In this document: one piece after another, positions 60,794 through 64,000 of the stretch | Position numbering within the stretch: the stretch's first letter is position 1 | Layout: every line of letters starts with the position of its first letter | From: Calamus simplicifolius | Taxonomy: Eukaryota > Streptophyta > Magnoliopsida > Arecales > Arecaceae | Assembly: GCA_900491605.1 (NCBI GenBank) | Contig: UESW01004620.1 | Span: forward strand, 500,971 to 564,970 | DNA: 64,000 bases | Direction: 5' to 3' | Notes under the pieces: model-generated | Told to the model about the DNA's origin: nothing | The model's input: the letters and a program-made list of their open reading frames with translations, nothing else | The model's database searches: none | Program-made: the position numbers and the translations under genes

Positions 60794-60856
60794 CGTCTCC
60801 CTCGCAGAATTGGTGGGGTCACAGGGAGAACCTTCGTCTTCCTCCCGTGCGAACGG

Positions 60857-60874
60857 CCCCTTCCTGGTGCACCA
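60857..60874 (-). promoter_or_regulatory. Primer-binding site of the Tat element
   Basis: TGGTGCACCAGGAAGGGG on the minus strand, three bases inside the 5' LTR end. It should pair with a tRNA 3' end; I do not assign which tRNA. Confidence 0.65.
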
Positions 60875-60877
60875 ATC

Positions 60878-61558
60878 TGATGCGGGCAAATCAACCGTTT
60901 TGAGCAACGGGCATGCTGAGGTTTGTCGTGGGCTTCCAAGTGGGATGGAGGGGTCGTCTCCCTTCTTCGGAACCTGCAAGAAGTCCCCGACTGGTGTTCC
61001 CAGCGAGGACCCTCCGATGCTCAAGTTAGTAAACTTGTCGCTCAGTTCTCTAGTAGTGAGATAGGAGTTGAGAGATAGGGAGAGAGAGAGAGATCTCCTG
61101 CATTGAGCTCAGGTCCTTTTCTTATACCTGTCTGGGGGGTCCCGCTTACCTCGTTCCGTTGGAACCATCGAATCTTCCTCGTTGGGATAAGTTTCTCTGA
61201 ACGGCAAGTGGTTAAGCCGTTGCTGGATGAGGGCCGCTTGTAGCGGTAACTGCCGAGCGTGCTAGCACTTGCCCGTGATTTTAATGAGCGAGGTACATAG
61301 CAATAGACCTCAAATCACGGGATCTATTGCCTGAGACGGGTCATTGTGCATGCGAAAAAGGTACCAAGTTAGGACCGAAGCCGTTGTTGGAAGCCGGAGC
61401 CAGAGGCCGGCGCTGGAGGCCGGAACCAAAGGCCGTCGCTGGAGGCCGGAGCCAAAGGCCGTCGCTGGAGTTCTATTTCTGGGTTTTGCTGTCACATCAT
61501 TATTTTCGAAAATCGTGCAAAAGATAATACCACCCAGAGGAAACGACCAGTCGTATCA
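60878..61558 (-). repeat. 5' LTR of the Tat element
   Basis: 681 bp, near-identical to 50369-51060 with visible scattered transitions (most in the first 150 bases) and a shorter internal GCTGGAGGCC repeat. It lies next to the primer-binding site, which fixes it as the 5' LTR on the minus strand. Confidence 0.95.
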
Positions 61559-63516
61559 GTTTGCATTATATCTAGCCACTTAATTGAGCAATGTTGTTTG
61601 GCTACCCACCTGCTTTTATATAAATAGTGATAATTATTTGCATGGATGCAATATTTATCATGTGCACGAAGCTTTTTTCTTTTTAAACTCATAATTAGAC
61701 TATTTTACTTTGTTTAAGCTCTTTAATCTTTAAAGTCTTGCTCATACTTTAATTTCAATGTAATTCAATATATTCTGTATTTAAACAAAGAGTGAATTGC
61801 ACTATATTAATTTAAATTAAATGAATCAAGGAGTCAAACTTTTGAAAATTCAACATGTTAGAGTGCTCATTCCATGACTTTCAAATTCAAGTTTGTGCAC
61901 TAACAGTTTGACCATTTAATTATACAAGTATACTTGCAAGTTTTGGGATATATTTCTTTTGATAACATGTCTCATAATTATGTTTAGTGATAGATTTATC
62001 TAAATGAGAGTAGTTATGATGATGTCAAGCTCAATAATGCCTTGAGGCAAAGTCTCATGAATGTAACTTTGCATTTATAGGTTGAGTCATCTTAGTGTTT
62101 TATAGGTATTACACACACACACACACATAGATCCAGCATATTAACTTGGCTTGGAGATCCTGCCACTTGATGGCATTTGAAACCAAAACTTAGACTTATT
62201 TTAACAATTGGTTGGAGTTTCTTTTGCGCAAAAGGGATTTTAGTTAAATTAGTTGAATTGGCTTCTCACATTGGAATGCAGAGGAGAAAGGGGAGGCAAG
62301 GAAGTATATACATAAAGGGTGCTGGAATTTTGCACTATTCTACATTAGTCAATGTAAAGGAGGATGATTATTGTAGTCCCGATTGTATAAATCCTGAATC
62401 CCAAGAACATGATCAATTTGTAGATCTAGAATTGCGTAAAAATGAATACAAGCAAAATTAAGTGAAGATCCAATTTTTGAAAGGTCTTTTAATAATAAAA
62501 CTAGGTGAGTTGAGTTGAGTTAATAATAAAACTGTAGTTCACATTATTTATTTATGGGACACATCTTACAACACCTTTCCTCATAATTCTTATTATAGTT
62601 TTAATAATTTTACAGTAATTATGCAAGTTATTATTATGTATACATATAATTTTAATATAACCAAGTCAATCTTTCTTTCACTCTTCATTTACAAAGCACT
62701 GTATTCTTCATCTAGCTTAGATGCAATAATATTTTAGTAGACCAACAGGACTGTATCGATGCAAGCAAACAACGGTAATATTGTTTAATTAGGTAATATG
62801 ATTAACATACATATATTTAGAGCTTTAAATTAAAGGAAATACAATGGTCATTAAAATCCTTAATTTAATTACAGTGCTTATACGAGGGGTGGCAAAATTA
62901 GAAAAAGCATATAAACACAACTCAAACTTAATACAAAATAAATGAATTAAGATTGTCCTTATATGAGCCGAACAATTGTGTAATGTTACATGTTGAATCA
63001 TCAACCCAAAAATATCATGATTATGATTCCTTAATTTAGAGTTGATAACTATTTTCATTTGTTTAAGTAATTAAGCTTAGGTGATAAAAGTTAAACTATT
63101 TGGTATAAATATTTTAGTGTTATAATGAATTTTTAATTCGCATAAGCATTATATTGAAAAATGTATATTTTATATATATTTTTTAAAATAACATATTAGT
63201 ATTAACTAATAAGTGGATCATACTAAGTAGATTGTGCCTATTTATGTTGAGTTGTTATAAATAATTTATGTTGTATCAATTCAGTATGAGCTATTTGTTA
63301 AATAAGTTCTACATAGTTATCTAATAACCAAATCATATTTGTATTAGAATTATTTTATATAATTAATTAATTATCTCATATTTGTATCAATTTGTACAGT
63401 GTTATACATCAACTTTAACATGATAAGAATATGATATGGTAATACTAATTACCACCTTTACTTGTACAATAAGTACTAAATATTTGGCTCCTTGAATCTT
63501 TACTTCCTACACTCTA
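61559..63516. other. AT-rich region after the Tat element
   Basis: No gene supported. An open frame at 62177-62461 (plus) gives a peptide I do not recognise. A short GTGAGTTGAGTTGAGTT run near 62505-62520 resembles the tail of the SINE-like insert, and an (AC)n run is near 62110-62127. Confidence 0.45.
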
Positions 63517-64000
63517 GGTAGTGTTTGAAATAGAGAATAAGAGGGGTTATCCAGGGGATATCCTCTCTTAGGTAGTGTTGAAACAGGGGATAAGAGGGGT
63601 TATCCCCTCTTATTCCCAAAAGCCATAACTATAAGGGAGAGCTGAATAAAGTTAATCAAAGGGATAATCCATAGTTAACCATGGGATATCCCCTCAATTT
63701 ATTCCCTAGAAAATGCAGGAATAGCTGGTTATCCCTCCAAATAAGAGTAAAAAAAAGTTATCCTATGGATTTACCTTTTTGCATTTGATATGATCAATGG
63801 GATAACCAAGGGATATCCCTAGGGATAGCCAGAGAACAAACTTTATTCCGTACACTTATCCATGGATAACATTTTTTCTATCAAACACTACCTTATTCCC
63901 AAAAGCCATAACTATGAAGGATAGCTGGAAATAAAATTAACCAGAAGGATAATCCATGGTTAACCATGGGTTATCCCTTCAATTTATTCCCTAGAAATGC
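63517..64000. mobile_element. Outer Tourist-like MITE, cut by the window end
   Basis: It starts GGTAGTGTTTGAAATAG and is interrupted at 63571-63892 by a copy of the same element. It resumes at 63896 (TTCCCAAAAGCCATAACTAT) and runs off the window. The resumed part matches the inner copy at 63614 onwards. Confidence 0.8.
63571..63892. mobile_element. Inner Tourist-like MITE (322 bp), TSD TTA
   Basis: Terminal inverted repeats GGTAGTGTTGAAA on the left and TCAAACACTACC on the right, flanked by TTA on both sides (63568-63570 and 63893-63895), as in PIF/Harbinger-type MITEs. The body is rich in GGGATAACC / GGTTATCCC words. No coding capacity. Confidence 0.88.

Larger units (their letters stand above)
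50369..61558 (-). mobile_element. Ty3/Gypsy Tat-type LTR retrotransposon, complete but decayed
   Basis: 11.2 kb flanked by an exact 5-bp duplication GTTTG (50364-50368 and 61559-61563). Transcription of gag-pol runs on the minus strand: 5' LTR 61558-60878, primer site, gag, protease, RT, RNase H, a second RNase H, integrase, a 24-bp minisatellite, an antisense ORF on the plus strand, polypurine tract, 3' LTR 51060-50369. The second RNase H next to integrase and the antisense ORF between pol and the 3' LTR are known traits of the Tat lineage (compare Retand and Grande). Several stop codons and frameshifts make this copy unlikely to act on its own. Confidence 0.95.

Noticed and set aside
62177..62461. 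94-residue frame
   Set aside because: It begins in AT-rich DNA, no family is recognised, and it could be chance or a gene scrap.
1..64000. tRNA, rRNA, CRISPR and organellar insert signals
   Set aside because: No cloverleaf boxes, rRNA blocks, spaced direct repeats or plastid/mitochondrial gene stretches were recognised on reading both strands.

Overview
The window is a gene-poor, AT-rich, repeat-laden piece of a plant nuclear genome. GT-AG introns up to 9 kb, monocot-like gene structures and nested LTR retrotransposons, MITEs, a SINE-like insert and a hAT-like element point to a monocot with a medium-to-large genome. The gene models look palm-like, but the species is an inference. I see no rRNA, tRNA, CRISPR, phage or organelle sequence.

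Genes. (1) 3197-4932 (+): 3' part of an MBD13-like (methyl-CpG-binding domain) gene, with an apparent one-base frameshift. (2) 5929-12744 (-): a complete five-exon gene for a 144-residue single-C2-domain protein of the elicitor-responsive protein 3 / 16-kDa phloem protein family. It converges on gene 1. (3) 17841-19440 (+): a complete three-exon CTF8 homologue (131 aa), subunit of the Ctf18-RFC clamp loader, with E2F-type motifs just upstream. (4) 23119-39833 (+): a seven-exon three-repeat MYB (MYB3R) cell-cycle transcription factor, with three apparent single-base losses. (5) 48388-48624 (-): a 78-aa protein I do not recognise. Genes 1, 3 and 4 all concern chromatin, S phase or mitosis, but nothing shows that they work as a unit.

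Mobile DNA. MYB3R intron 5 holds a 5.6-kb LTR retrotransposon without pol (27298-32898, target duplication GACGT). Intron 6 probably holds an antisense solo LTR (about 34953-37704). A SINE-like insert with an 18-bp target duplication lies at 40121-40302 and a 1.8-kb hAT-like element at 41986-43778. A complete but decayed Ty3/Gypsy element of Tat type occupies 50369-61558 (target duplication GTTTG). Its gag-pol is on the minus strand, with protease, RT, two RNase H domains and integrase. A plus-strand antisense ORF with its own promoter-like sequence and two introns, and a 1.15-kb minisatellite of 24-bp units, lie between pol and the 3' LTR. A Tourist-like MITE inserted into a copy of itself closes the window (63517-64000).

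The two LTR elements share end sequences (TGAT start, a GGGGGCATC polypurine tract, GATTGG before the primer site, and a similar gag N-terminus). The short element is therefore plausibly a non-autonomous partner of Tat-type elements.
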